Shown in pieces: positions 27,690 through 36,107 of a DNA stretch of 64,000 bases. Origin of the DNA: Microbulbifer sp. HZ11 (GTDB lineage Bacteria; Pseudomonadota; Gammaproteobacteria; Pseudomonadales; Cellvibrionaceae); contig NZ_JELR01000002.1 of the NCBI RefSeq assembly GCF_000708675.1, positions 1,690,228-1,754,227 of the forward strand. The letters are read 5' to 3'. The translations under genes and the position numbers were made by a program. Each line of letters starts with the position of its first letter. The first letter of the stretch is position 1. The notes under the pieces are model-generated. The model was not told where the DNA came from. It saw only the letters and a list, made by a program, of their open reading frames with translations, and did no database searches.

Positions 27690-27764
27690 ATCCACTTCAC
27701 AGCTTAAATTTCTTCAGTCCAAATACTTAGGGAGTGTAGTGCATAGGTACGAGATTGGTCGCCC

Positions 27765-28121
27765 TTATTCATCTGCACTCTCACAGACGAATTGCACGGG
27801 TCCCCTTTCCGGGGCGGTAATCCCCAGGTGCTCAGTTGCATAGCTCCATTGGCCATAAAATTCTGCAATTTCGCGAGCGACCGTTTTGTATACATATGCT
27901 GTTTTCTCACTATATTCATTATCGATCTTTCCCCACAGCCAAATCATGTGATCTAAAGTCCACGCACTTGGTCGGACATGATGCTCTTCGAGAACTTTTT
28001 TAGCGACTCGCATCATCAGCTTTTGTCGTCGTTCATTTGTTGGACGTCGCTTCCCTCGGCGGTGTCGAATAATTGTTTCAATGTCGCGCTTTACATGCTG
28101 CGTACTAGTCCTTTTGCTCAT
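27765..28121 (-). CDS. Small protein coupled to a tyrosine recombinase
   Basis: 118 residues from ATG 28121, which lies inside the 3' end of the recombinase gene (17-bp overlap), so translation is probably coupled. The protein is basic at the start (RRGKRRPTNERRQKLMMRVAKKVLEEH) and contains SAWTLDHMIWLWGKI and TAYVYKTVAREIAEF, helical segments suggesting a small DNA-binding or recombinase-partner protein. I do not recognise a named family. It does not resemble a toxin or a methylase. Confidence 0.65.
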   Translation of the reverse strand: MSKRTSTQHVKRDIETIIRHRRGKRRPTNERRQKLMMRVAKKVLEEHHVRPSAWTLDHMIWLWGKIDNEYSEKTAYVYKTVAREIAEFYGQWSYATEHLGITAPERGPVQFVCESADE

Positions 28122-29067
28122 TGCTGTGCCCCCGATAGCTTCCGATATAGATTGAAACAACTTGCACTCGGCCATGTCCTAGTTCGTGTGTGATGGTTTC
28201 ACGAGCTAACTGGTCAAGATTTCGATGTGCAAGTGGATAGCCAAATGCGCGGCAATTAACCGGGGTGTAGTGGCCCGTAATTTCTCTATACCGACGGGCA
28301 GCGTATTCATGCCTTAGTTTGTGAATGGTTAGCCCGTATTTTTCCTTGAGAATCGGCAGAGCTTCATTTTCGACCAGTTTTTTAAATGTGTCTCGTTTCA
28401 TCCCAGTTGGAATCAAGGAAAACATTGGTCCAGTAAACTTGCGACAATGACAGAGCCAACTGTATGCACTGTCATTGGCTGAGATAAGTCTTCTGCATTC
28501 TCTCCCTCGCCCGCCTTTGGTCCCATAGACGATGTCGATATTACCCGTTTCAGCATGCTCCTTGAGTGCTGCAACTATATCTAGGGAAACAGCCTCCTCC
28601 AGCCGCAGACCGAAGTGCACGACCAAGCCAATAGCCGCATGAACTTGCGTTTGTAAACTTCCCTCTAGCTCCGCGATGATCACTTCAGGCGCGATATACA
28701 GGTGTGGATCGAGTCGAGCGGTGCGACGTCGGCTTTGGGTAGTCTTGGACGGAGAAATGCTATCCCACTTTCCATACGTGATGGTTCTCATCACAGAATT
28801 AATAGCGGAAGTCTGTTTTTGTAAGTAGGCCGGGGCGTACGTCGGTACGATTGATTCTGCGAACTGGCTTAGGTGTTGCTCTGTGTATAGAACCGCATCA
28901 TGAATTCGATGCTCCTCGCGCATATATTTGGCGAATTTCTTGAACGCTTGGATATAGCACTGAATCGTCCTATCGCCTATTTCACCTTTTCTGGCTCGTT
29001 GATTCAATGCCCATTTTACCGCTTTGACTGGAGATTGACCCCAGCCATAGTTTTTTCCGGTGCTCAT
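28105..29067 (-). CDS. Tyrosine recombinase (second integrase of the island)
   Basis: 320 residues. The N-terminal part (QRARKGEIGDRTIQCYIQAF) is a SAM-like core-binding domain; the catalytic domain shows the first Arg in HFGLRLEEAVSLD, H-x-x-R in HKLRHEYAARRY, and the end H-G-R...Y in HELGHGRVQVVSIYIGSY. It therefore has the residues needed for strand exchange. It resembles the integrase_1-type recombinases found alone in mobile elements rather than the P4-type integrase at the island end. It is followed by a coupled small gene. Perhaps a nested element or an internal rearrangement system; no flanking att repeats were recognised. Confidence 0.82.
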   Translation of the reverse strand: MSTGKNYGWGQSPVKAVKWALNQRARKGEIGDRTIQCYIQAFKKFAKYMREEHRIHDAVLYTEQHLSQFAESIVPTYAPAYLQKQTSAINSVMRTITYGKWDSISPSKTTQSRRRTARLDPHLYIAPEVIIAELEGSLQTQVHAAIGLVVHFGLRLEEAVSLDIVAALKEHAETGNIDIVYGTKGGRGRECRRLISANDSAYSWLCHCRKFTGPMFSLIPTGMKRDTFKKLVENEALPILKEKYGLTIHKLRHEYAARRYREITGHYTPVNCRAFGYPLAHRNLDQLARETITHELGHGRVQVVSIYIGSYRGHSNEQKD

Positions 29068-29797
29068 GCGTGGTTACCTGGTTTTGAAACTCGGGATGTA
29101 TGAAGAGCTCAGCGTGCGTTACGGCCAATGAGTTCAGCGATTTCGCCGCTAATTAACGGCTGCCGAATCTGCACGTGAGAAAGAACGCCATAGAAAGCTG
29201 GCGAAGGTGCATGTCGAGGGTTCATGTACTAATGAAGACCGACACGATTTTGAATTGGGGATGCTCTATACGCGGGCCAGGTCACGCCTGGCATCCCCTG
29301 AGGGTATGGACCTGATCACTCACCAGGAGTGATGTCATCTATGCTCATCGGGCCGAGCTAGCTAAACACAGCAGCGCGCTGTGTTTAATCGGATTTAATC
29401 CAATTTAACTGGTCTCCTCTCCCCTCTAAGCCTTATTACAGCGGGGTTAATGGTATCGTACACCTATTAACGTTTCTGTCTATGGTAAATACAGAAAAAT
29501 TTTGAGATGAGTTAACGTGAGACAACATGGGATTAAAAAAATTTTCGAGAATGCTTTCTGGGCTTGCCGCGAGCTCAAGAAAATAGCTTTCCTGTGTAGT
29601 TAAAAAGCGGCAGGCATAATTATTGAGATAGAGTCATTGTGCGAAAAGCCGAATTTAGCGGAAACGGAATTGATCAACTGTTGAGAGCCACAGCTAAGTC
29701 ATCGGTGAACATTGTGACCCTGCCCTCATTGATTCGCCTTCACGGGAGGGTGCACGCAGGTCGCTCATGTCACTAGGCATCGCTAGGTTGTGGTATC
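29068..29797. other. Non-coding region with one short possible remnant
   Basis: A 59-codon open stretch on the plus strand (about 29155-29331, ending LASPEGMDLITHQE) lacks a good start and may be a gene remnant. A 9-bp stem AAACACAGC/GCTGTGTTT stands at 29365-29387. Otherwise nothing recognisable. Confidence 0.35.
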
Positions 29798-29815
29798 ACT
29801 ATTCCTGTGAATAGT
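29798..29815. promoter_or_regulatory. Palindrome upstream of the AlpA-like gene, candidate operator
   Basis: ACTATTC-N4-GAATAGT ends 14 bp before the alpA start codon. Its position over the ribosome site region suggests an autoregulatory operator; binding is inferred. Confidence 0.35.
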
Positions 29816-29829
29816 TAGGGAAACATACC

Positions 29830-30027
29830 ATGAAAGAACAAGATCAAAACCGAATTCTGCGGCGACCAGAGGTGGCCAAGCTCTTGGGGATTGGCGAAAG
29901 TACATGGTCGAGGTGGGTATCTGAGGGTAAAGCGCCCCAGCCCACCCGTCTATCATCCCGGACGGTAGGCTGGCCCTATTGGGTCATATTGAAGTTCATC
30001 AACGACAAGTCGCCGATACCGGATTAA
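29830..30027 (+). CDS. AlpA-family regulator / excisionase-like protein
   Basis: 65 residues, the usual AlpA length. ILRRPEVAKLLGIGESTWSR is the MerR-like helix-turn-helix and the end (FPxP-like TRLSSRTVGWPYWVILKFI) matches the AlpA pattern R-L-x-x-R-x-x-G-W. AlpA proteins act as recombination directionality factors and integrase activators in P4-type islands. The ATG follows GGGAAA. It lies 2.6 kb from the island integrase, separated by the zinc-ribbon gene. Confidence 0.88.
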   Translation: MKEQDQNRILRRPEVAKLLGIGESTWSRWVSEGKAPQPTRLSSRTVGWPYWVILKFINDKSPIPD

Positions 30028-30199
30028 TTGCTGAAAACCTTGCAGACTCTGACGTATATATACCAACTTTTCTGGTCAGTGTAGGTGGTAGTGGTTAGCT
30101 AGCAAGTTAGTTCTCTGCTGCCTGTACAGTGAATACCGCGAGTTTCGCGGAGGCCAATTGGTTTGAGTCACGCTGCTCGTAGGATGGTGGCCTGACTCT
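30028..30199. other. Short spacer, nothing recognised
   Basis: No gene or strong structure seen between alpA and the IS3 remnant. Confidence 0.3.
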
Positions 30200-30443
30200 G
30201 CTCGTCTAATTTCTCAAACTCCGCAGGCGGGATATTGACGCGGGCATCGGCAGCCGGGGTGGATGGGGGCGCATGCGCAGCTGCCTTGCGAATCCAGCTG
30301 CTCAGTGTCTGGGCGGTCCAGTCGATCTTCCTGGCCACGGCCTCAATAGGGGCCCACTGCGATGTGTGGGACTCCCGAACTTAGTAGACCATCCGGATGG
30401 CCCGGTCACGGACTTCAGGGGAAAACTTGAGGTGTGTACTCAT
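30200..30443 (-). pseudogene. Remnant of IS3-family orfA transposase
   Basis: From an ATG at 30443 the minus strand reads STHLKFSPEVRDRAIRMVY, hits an in-frame TAA, and then resumes with SQWAPIEAVARKIDWTAQTL and SSWIRKA. This is the N-terminal helix-turn-helix of IS3-family OrfA. The remainder of the IS is absent. An old insertion, truncated by deletion. Confidence 0.75.
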
Positions 30444-30700
30444 ATGGGCGCCATTCTTTCCGAAGGTGGAGCATTTGCGGAACTCGGAGCGGCTCAAAAT
30501 CTGGTTAAGCCAAAAAGCGAAAAGCTCGCTGATTCAATGCTGGATATTTGTCGTACGCTGGAAAGCAACCTATATTCGTACGATTAATGTAAAAAATTCT
30601 CAGAGTGAATTTTGTAAATTTGTAGCGCTTTGTATATAGAGAGCGTTTGACTTCGATGACTCTTTGTTTCGTATCTATCAAAGTCCCACCGAGGTTATAA

Positions 30701-30919
30701 GTGTCTGTCTTTTTAATTGAAAAAATAGTTGATGACTTTATGTTTCCCAAAATTTCTAGATTACTAAATCAGCTGGGTTCGATTAAAACCCAAAAAGATT
30801 TCATCTGTAGTTCTTGTGGTCATATTATCACTTGCAATAAATCTTTGAGGTGGTCTGATGAGATCGCAAATGAAAACGCACTTTCAGTTCCTTGCGGATG
30901 TGGTTGGAAAAAAAGGTGA
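30701..30919 (+). pseudogene. Detached N-terminal part of the zinc-ribbon nuclease-like gene
   Basis: A GTG-started frame of 72 codons (GAGG 6 bases upstream) contains FICSSCGHIITC and ends CGCGWKKR at a TGA. Skipping one A in the A7 run at 30908-30914 lets the frame continue without a break into the 575-codon frame (WKK then GDNFWFTSVY). It completes the first zinc ribbon, so I read it as the true N-terminus separated by a one-base insertion or a sequencing error. Confidence 0.65.
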
Positions 30920-32585
30920 TAACTTTTGGTTCACATCAGTCTATCGTGGCGCAAAGGAGCCGGTAGAGGCTACTTGCAAAACGTGTCTAACGGATATTTC
31001 GAGGCCGGCTGAGAGTTTCTACACGAGAGGTTGTCCTTCTTGCGAAGCCGCAAAGCGGGGTATGAAAGCAAGGGTGTCAATAGATTTCGTTGAACGTACG
31101 ATTTCCAGCAGAGGTGGGAAATTAATACATAGTGAATACATTGATAGTCATTTATACGTAACCTATGAGTGCGGAGCAGGAAATATATCGAAAGTTCCAT
31201 GGAATTCGATTCAACAAGGGCATTGGTGCAATTGTTGTAAACACCAATCTGAAAGCTTGGTGCGGAATATTTTGGAGCTGGCCTTGGGGATTGAGCTTAC
31301 CAAATGCAGGCCTGATATCTTAAGAAATCCAGAAACTGGTCGAAATTTGGAGTTTGATGGATACAACGAGGATGAAAAAATTGCATTCGAATATGATGGC
31401 GGGGGGCATAAAAATCCCAATCATATCTACTGCCATAGCAATGTCTTAGATCGTGACGAATTTAAAAGGCGCGCATCAAAGAGCCATGACGTTACTTTGA
31501 TTGAGGTCGATAGGATCGATAAATTTAACGATCTTCGGGATAAGGTCGCGAGTGTTTTAGATCAAATTCCCCATGGTATTTGTTATTCAGAGGTGAAAAT
31601 AGAGGAAATTAGCTCAATCTGTCGAGCACCAGAGTGTTGGCTTGAAATTCAGAAGGCTTGTACGGCTAACGAGCAAACCATCATCACTCCCAGATATATC
31701 GGTGTGAAGGGTTTTTATAATCTTCAGTGTCATAAGAAGCATGAGCCATATGTTTTGCGCGGCGAATCGATTAATGAGGCGAGGACTGAATGGTGTCTAG
31801 AGTGTGCAGGAAAGACTCTAGAGCAGAGGGTTGATCAATGTAAGGAAATTATTGTGGCTATAGGTGGAAAATTTATTTCCGCTGAAGCAATATCGTTGTC
31901 AAGAATATCCATTACATATAAGTGTCAACGCGGGCATAAAAATATAGATAAAAGAAGCGATCATATCGTTGATGGGCACTGGTGTGGCACATGCTATAAA
32001 GATCGTAGTTCCTCGAAAGCCTACATGAAGCTGATGGATGACGCGGGCAAGCGTTATGCAAGATTGCTATCCAATAAATATTTTGGAAAAAATAGAAAGC
32101 ATAAATTCCAATGCATTCTTTGTGGAGAAGTTTTCAATCGCACGCCACACGAGCTGCGCTGTGTCAAAATTGCCTGCCCTAGTATTGCTCACAGAGCGGT
32201 GCAGCATGCTAATTTGCAGCCAAGAAATACTGAAGAAGGTATGAAGTCGGAATTTTATGAATATTTAAAGCTGAATGGATGCACTTATATATCTTTCTCC
32301 GGAAATTGCCAGTCCGATATGAGCGCTACATATGTATGTAAGGCGAACAAGCATGCCTGTAAGATGGCTTACCTGACCTATAAAAGAAGAAAAATTTTTT
32401 GTCATCAGTGTGAACTTGAGAAGATAACTATTGATAAACCTGCAAGTTTGAATTTTAAGATGATAGGGGCATACTTTGGATGGAATGAAAAAACACACTA
32501 TGAGTGTAATAAATGTAGAAAGCTGCTTTATGTAACCCCTCGAACGTTCTCTATGAAGAGGAGGCCGTGTTGTAGTCCGATTTAG
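30858..32585 (+). CDS. Multi-zinc-ribbon protein with restriction-endonuclease-like domain
   Basis: 575 codons as read; the natural protein probably began at 30701 and was about 628 residues. CxxC treble-clef/zinc-ribbon modules recur along it (CKTC...CPSC, CNCC, CQRGH...CGTC, CILCG, CKANKH...CHQC, CNKC...CC). Residues about 150-215 hold LEFDGYNEDEKIAFEYDG and, later, VTLIEVDRID, the layout of a PD-(D/E)XK/Vsr-like nuclease as in the large zinc-ribbon endonuclease-like proteins of phages and giant viruses. Activity is inferred. The codon use is AT-rich compared with the chromosome. No neighbour is co-directional and close, so it acts alone. Confidence 0.65.
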   Translation: MRSQMKTHFQFLADVVGKKGDNFWFTSVYRGAKEPVEATCKTCLTDISRPAESFYTRGCPSCEAAKRGMKARVSIDFVERTISSRGGKLIHSEYIDSHLYVTYECGAGNISKVPWNSIQQGHWCNCCKHQSESLVRNILELALGIELTKCRPDILRNPETGRNLEFDGYNEDEKIAFEYDGGGHKNPNHIYCHSNVLDRDEFKRRASKSHDVTLIEVDRIDKFNDLRDKVASVLDQIPHGICYSEVKIEEISSICRAPECWLEIQKACTANEQTIITPRYIGVKGFYNLQCHKKHEPYVLRGESINEARTEWCLECAGKTLEQRVDQCKEIIVAIGGKFISAEAISLSRISITYKCQRGHKNIDKRSDHIVDGHWCGTCYKDRSSSKAYMKLMDDAGKRYARLLSNKYFGKNRKHKFQCILCGEVFNRTPHELRCVKIACPSIAHRAVQHANLQPRNTEEGMKSEFYEYLKLNGCTYISFSGNCQSDMSATYVCKANKHACKMAYLTYKRRKIFCHQCELEKITIDKPASLNFKMIGAYFGWNEKTHYECNKCRKLLYVTPRTFSMKRRPCCSPI

Positions 32586-32658
32586 TCGTGGTATTTCATC
32601 TGGCTCTGTATTCAGGCAGATCGCGTATGTCAGCTGAATTTTGTCTAAGCCAATCCAA

Positions 32659-33906
32659 TTAGCCGATTGTATTTGCGATTGTTTTTAGCTTCTCCAAATG
32701 ATCGGCCCAGCGCTGCATCATGGCGCGGCGTTCGGTTAGGTGAGTGGTCCTGTTGTAGGCGCGTCCGAGTGGATCACGCACACGATGCGCAAGCTGCGTC
32801 TCTATCAGTTCCACCCGCTCGTGGAGTTCTTCGTCGAGCAGTGTTCGAGCGCTCGCGCGGAATCCGTGAGCGCTATGTGCCGGCAGTTTGGTAGAGGTAC
32901 TCCGGTTGTTTTTTCGGTGTTTGTAACCGATTTTTTCGAGAGCCCTATTCATGGATTCCGGGTTTGCATGATGATGATGATTTCGCTGGCCACGGAACAC
33001 ATGTGGCAAATGGCCGGTATATGGTTGAATCCCACGTAGTATCTCGATTGCTTGCGTTGACAACGGAACCAAGTGATCAGATTTGTTCTTTTTTCCCTCT
33101 TTTTTATCCTGCCAGGGAATGGTCCAAAGGGCGTCGTCAAAATCAATATCTTGCCAGCGCATTTTAGCCAGTTCGATCGGCCGCTGAAAAACCAGTGGTG
33201 CAAGCCGCAGCATTGTGCGGATCACTATCGACCCTCGGTAGTTGTCGATTGCAGCAAGCATCTTGCCAAATTCGGCTGGGTCGGTAATTGCTGCGTGATG
33301 CTCAGTTTGTTTCGGTGGCAGTACACCCTGAAGTACTGCCGCCGGATTGTGTCGGGACAAGCCGCTTTGAACGGAAAACCGGAGAATTTGGTTTAGAACC
33401 TGGCGTGCGTTGTGCGCTGTTTCCAATGCGCCGCGAGCGGCGATTTCTTGCAGTAACTGTGCGAGCTCGTATGTCTGGATTTCTGTTACCGGGCGTGATC
33501 GCAAACGTGGAACCAAGTCATTGTCCAGTAGTGCCCTCCTTTTTTTCCGCGTCGATGGTGCCCAGGTTGGTTCTCGGAGTTTGTACCAGTTCTCGGCCAC
33601 CTGTTCGAACTGATTGTTATTGATTTGAACTTGTTCCCGCGCCTGTTGTTCACGCCAAACGCGGGGATCAATCCCTTCTGCCAATAGTTCCCGGTAATGC
33701 TCGCGGATCGCGCGAGCTCTTTTGAGGGTGATGGCAGGGTAAACGCCCAGTCCGATATCGCAGCGTTGCCCCTGCCAGACATAGCGGAAGAGCCAGCGTC
33801 GGGTGCCACTTGGTAGCACTTCGACCATCAGTCCCTGTCCGTCGACCATTCGATACTTTTTGGACTTGGGTTTTAGCGCTCGCAGTTTTGTGTCTGTCAA
33901 ATACAT
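32659..33906 (-). CDS. int: P4-type tyrosine integrase of the island
   Basis: 415 residues from ATG 33906 (AGGAGAG upstream); the longer open frame to 34257 is an uncoded extension. The N-terminal LTDTKLRALKPKSKKYRMVDG is the DUF4102 arm-binding domain of P4 integrases. The catalytic domain has the first Arg in the RPIELAKMRW region, H-x-x-R in HGFRASART and the Tyr in GRAYNRTTH. It recombines attP with the tRNA 3' end. It lies 416 bp from attR and is transcribed away from it, the usual layout for tRNA-targeting islands. Confidence 0.93.
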   Translation of the reverse strand: MYLTDTKLRALKPKSKKYRMVDGQGLMVEVLPSGTRRWLFRYVWQGQRCDIGLGVYPAITLKRARAIREHYRELLAEGIDPRVWREQQAREQVQINNNQFEQVAENWYKLREPTWAPSTRKKRRALLDNDLVPRLRSRPVTEIQTYELAQLLQEIAARGALETAHNARQVLNQILRFSVQSGLSRHNPAAVLQGVLPPKQTEHHAAITDPAEFGKMLAAIDNYRGSIVIRTMLRLAPLVFQRPIELAKMRWQDIDFDDALWTIPWQDKKEGKKNKSDHLVPLSTQAIEILRGIQPYTGHLPHVFRGQRNHHHHANPESMNRALEKIGYKHRKNNRSTSTKLPAHSAHGFRASARTLLDEELHERVELIETQLAHRVRDPLGRAYNRTTHLTERRAMMQRWADHLEKLKTIANTIG

Positions 33907-34190
33907 GGGGCTGGCTCTCCTATCCTGTCTGGCGTGTAGACAGTGCCGATGATTGTTGCCTCGCGACAAAGCGCACCAAGGGTGCTCGTCGTGCAGAGGT
34001 ACATGCTGGCAAGGAACCGGTAGGGCAGGTGCGGCGAGCGCCGGGGATAGAGGGGGCGCTCGCCTACGGCGTGATCGGAGGCCGGAGGCTTGAATTTGGG
34101 GGATTGGCGTAGGGTAACAATTCGCGCGAACGCCCACGGTATAAGGGCTGGAGGCCGATTGTGTGGGTACGAAATCGCGGAAAAGCGCCG
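33907..34190. other. Integrase leader and attachment region
   Basis: No supported gene. The region should hold the integrase promoter and integrase/accessory protein sites; several short G-rich inverted repeats are present near 34020-34090. Confidence 0.4.
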
Positions 34191-34214
34191 TAACCACACC
34201 CGTAACCACAGATT
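34191..34214 (+). repeat. Right subterminal repeat pair, candidate integrase arm site
   Basis: TAACCAC at 34191-34197 and 34203-34209, followed by AGATT; identical layout and orientation to 352-375, with the 13-mer GTAACCACAGATT shared exactly. It lies 107 bp inside attR. Confidence 0.55.
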
Positions 34215-34255
34215 GTGGGTATATAGGGAGTGGACGTGAGTCGTTTTGAGAAAAC

Positions 34256-34290
34256 AAAAAAGCCAGCAGACCTGATGGTTGCTGGCTTTT
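34256..34290 (-). terminator. Island-borne terminator behind tRNA-Phe
   Basis: AGCCAGCA (34261-34268) pairs with TGCTGGCT (34280-34287), with a T-run after the stem on the minus strand. It stands 35 bp downstream of the tRNA-Phe 3' end, inside the island, and so replaces the terminator displaced to attL. Confidence 0.75.
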
Positions 34291-34321
34291 GAGCGTATCG
34301 GAGAAAATCCGATAAAGGTAG

Positions 34322-34345
34322 ATGGTGCCCAGAGGCGGAATCGAA
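34322..34345. repeat. attR: tRNA-Phe 3' end
   Basis: 24-bp direct repeat of 275-298; on this side the tRNA gene is complete. Confidence 0.9.
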
Positions 34346-34398
34346 CCACCGACACGGGGATTTTCAATCCCCTGCTCTACCGACTGAGCTATCTGGGC
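34323..34398 (-). tRNA. tRNA-Phe (GAA)
   Basis: 76 nt including encoded CCA. The minus strand begins GCCCAGATAGCTCAGTCGGT (D-arm), has anticodon loop TTGAAAA with GAA, T-loop GGTTCGATTCC, and an acceptor stem GCCCAGA/TCTGGGC. It is intact and is the integration target of the island. Confidence 0.97.
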
Positions 34399-34521
34399 AT
34401 TGCTGATTCGGGGTTGTCCCCGGCAGCGAGGCGCGTATTAAACCTGCTCTCTCGGGGGGAGTCAACCCTTTGATTGATAAATAGTTTTTGCGATTGATCG
34501 GGGGAGTTGGTGAGCGGTTGC

Positions 34522-34803
34522 TTACTTGTCGCGGTCTTGCTCGGGGACGAAGCCTTCGGCGTCGTCATAGTCTTCGCCGCTGAAAAATTTGCTCATCTGT
34601 TCGGCCAAATAGGCGCGAGAGGAGGGTTCCATCATGTTCAGACGCTTTTCGTTAATCAGCATGGTTTGATGGGCCATCCACTCCTGCCAGGCCTTGGCGG
34701 AGACGTTGTCATAGATGTCCTGCCCTTTGGGGCCCGGGAACGGCGGGTTGGGGAGGCCTTCGAGTTCTTCCTGGTATTTGCGGCAGAAGACGGTGCGGGA
34801 CAT
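34522..34803 (-). CDS. yggX: Fe(II)-trafficking / oxidative damage protection protein YggX
   Basis: 93 residues, standard family length, beginning [17 protein letters not shown] with the single conserved Cys7 and ending in the acidic tail. It contributes to iron-sulfur cluster protection and iron handling in the cytosol. It directly follows mutY (8 bp gap); the pair is a common gammaproteobacterial operon, and MutY itself carries a 4Fe-4S cluster. Confidence 0.95.
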   Translation of the reverse strand: MSRTVFCRKYQEELEGLPNPPFPGPKGQDIYDNVSAKAWQEWMAHQTMLINEKRLNMMEPSSRAYLAEQMSKFFSGEDYDDAEGFVPEQDRDK

Positions 34804-34811
34804 GGTTTCTC

Positions 34812-35933
34812 CTAACAGGGTGCCAATAGTGGGGCCCGCAGCGCCAGTAACTGTTTGACCAGCTTGGCGATGGGTGCGGGCAGGCCCAGATCCTGGCCGG
34901 ATCTGGGGCGATCGAGCTGGCGCAGTTTATACCAGCCACTGGCCCCTTCCGCCACCTGCGAGGGCCTGCGGGGCAGGCTTATCCACACCGGGTGGATATC
35001 CAGATGAAAGTGACTGAAGGTGTGGCGCATGGGCGGCAGGGCCTGAATCTCGCTGGTGTCCAGATCCTGCGCAGCCAGCCATTCCTGGGCGCTGGCCTCG
35101 CCGCCGTCGTCGCCCTCAAGCTGTGGCGGTATCCAAAGGCCACCCCAGATGCCACTGGCGGGGCGTTGTTCGAGATACAGGTCGCCGTCGTGCTCGATCA
35201 GCAACAGGGTAGTCTGGCGCTCGGGCTTTTCCTTTTTCGGTTTCTTGCCGGGGTAATCCGTGGGGTTGCCCTGGGCGCGGGCGATACAGTGACTCGCGAA
35301 CGGGCAGCGCTCGCAGGCGGGTTTGGCGCGGGTGCACAGGGTGGCGCCGAGATCCATCATCGCCTGGGTATAGTCGCCGGTACGCTCCGCGGGGGTGTAG
35401 CGCTCGGCGATTTCCCACATCTGCTTTGCCACGGCGGTCTGCCCCGGCCAACCTTCAACGGCGTGGATACGGGCCAACACCCGCTTGACGTTGCCATCGA
35501 GAATCGCTGCCTTCAGACCCATGCTGATACTGGCAATGGCGCCGGCGGTAGAGCGGCCGATGCCTGGCAGTTCGCTTAGTGCCTCGACATCCCTTGGGAA
35601 TTCTCCGCCGTGATCGTTCACCACGGTCTGCGCACATTTGTGCAGGTTGCGCGCGCGGGCGTAGTAGCCGAGACCGCTCCAGTGGGCGAGAACCTGATCC
35701 TGGCTGGCGGCGGCGAGGGCCTGCACCGTAGGAAAAGATTCCATAAAGCGCTGGTAATAGGGGATAACCGCCGCAACCTGAGTCTGCTGTAGCATGATTT
35801 CCGAAACCCATACCCGGTAGGGGTTGATGTCCTGCTGCCAGGGCAGGTCGTGACGGCCGTGCTGGTCGAACCACTTGAGCAGGGCCGACTGAAAACGTTT
35901 TGGTGTTTTTGGGTTGATGGTGGGCTTGGGCAT
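34812..35933 (-). CDS. mutY: A/G-specific adenine glycosylase MutY
   Basis: 373 residues. The helix-hairpin-helix [12 protein letters not shown] is followed by catalytic Asp in [12 protein letters not shown], then the 4Fe-4S cysteines ([17 protein letters not shown]), then a NUDIX-like C-terminal domain that reads 8-oxoG. It removes adenine mispaired with 8-oxoG. ATG 35933 is chosen over an upstream in-frame TTG, because [14 protein letters not shown] fits the family start. Operon with yggX. Confidence 0.96.
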   Translation of the reverse strand: MPKPTINPKTPKRFQSALLKWFDQHGRHDLPWQQDINPYRVWVSEIMLQQTQVAAVIPYYQRFMESFPTVQALAAASQDQVLAHWSGLGYYARARNLHKCAQTVVNDHGGEFPRDVEALSELPGIGRSTAGAIASISMGLKAAILDGNVKRVLARIHAVEGWPGQTAVAKQMWEIAERYTPAERTGDYTQAMMDLGATLCTRAKPACERCPFASHCIARAQGNPTDYPGKKPKKEKPERQTTLLLIEHDGDLYLEQRPASGIWGGLWIPPQLEGDDGGEASAQEWLAAQDLDTSEIQALPPMRHTFSHFHLDIHPVWISLPRRPSQVAEGASGWYKLRQLDRPRSGQDLGLPAPIAKLVKQLLALRAPLLAPC

Positions 35934-35944
35934 GAGCGTAAACA

Positions 35945-35970
35945 AAAATGGGCACCGCGAAGGGTGCCCA
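35945..35970 (-). terminator. Hairpin with T-run between the AsmA gene and mutY
   Basis: TGGGCACC/GGTGCCCA stem (35949-35970) followed on the minus strand by TTTTTG. It should end the AsmA transcript, and lies immediately before mutY. Confidence 0.55.
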
Positions 35971-35992
35971 TGCTACTGCGTTATGCGCTTTC

Positions 35993-36069
35993 GTCATACC
36001 GGCGAATGCCGGTATCCAGTGTGTATTGGAAGCTCAGTAGAGCTGGACCCCGGCCTTCGCCGGGGTGAC
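35993..36069. repeat. Inverted pair of REP-like palindromes
   Basis: Two 27-bp units (35993-36019 and 36043-36069) in opposite orientation, each GTCA..CCGGCGAA.GCCGG..TCCAG; they match each other at most positions. A further half-unit (CCGGGGTGACGG) follows at about 36081. This is the common dispersed REP-type form. Confidence 0.7.
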
Positions 36070-36107
36070 GAGGTGAGAGGCCGGGGTGACGGTAGGTGGT
36101 ATGAAGA

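Larger units (their letters stand above)
275..34345. mobile_element. tRNA-Phe-integrated genomic island carrying DISARM
   Basis: About 34.1 kb bounded by 24-bp direct repeats. A P4-type integrase sits next to the right end and an AlpA-like regulator further in. The content is accessory: DISARM, antitoxin-like genes, IS fragments, an extra recombinase and a zinc-ribbon nuclease. Several stretches are more AT-rich and gene-poor than the flanking chromosome. No relaxase, type IV secretion, replication, capsid or terminase genes are visible, so it is an integrative island that probably needs a helper to move between cells, not a full ICE or prophage. Confidence 0.9.

Noticed and set aside
30901..30920. 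Programmed -1 frameshift in the zinc-ribbon gene
   Set aside because: The frame relation needs +1 or -2, so a classic -1 slippery site does not fit; an indel is simpler.
33907..34257. 117-residue N-terminal extension of the integrase
   Set aside because: Pro/Arg-rich and not family-like; ATG 33906 has a ribosome site and the standard integrase N-terminus.
275..34345. Island as a prophage or ICE
   Set aside because: No capsid, terminase, tail, relaxase or secretion genes seen.
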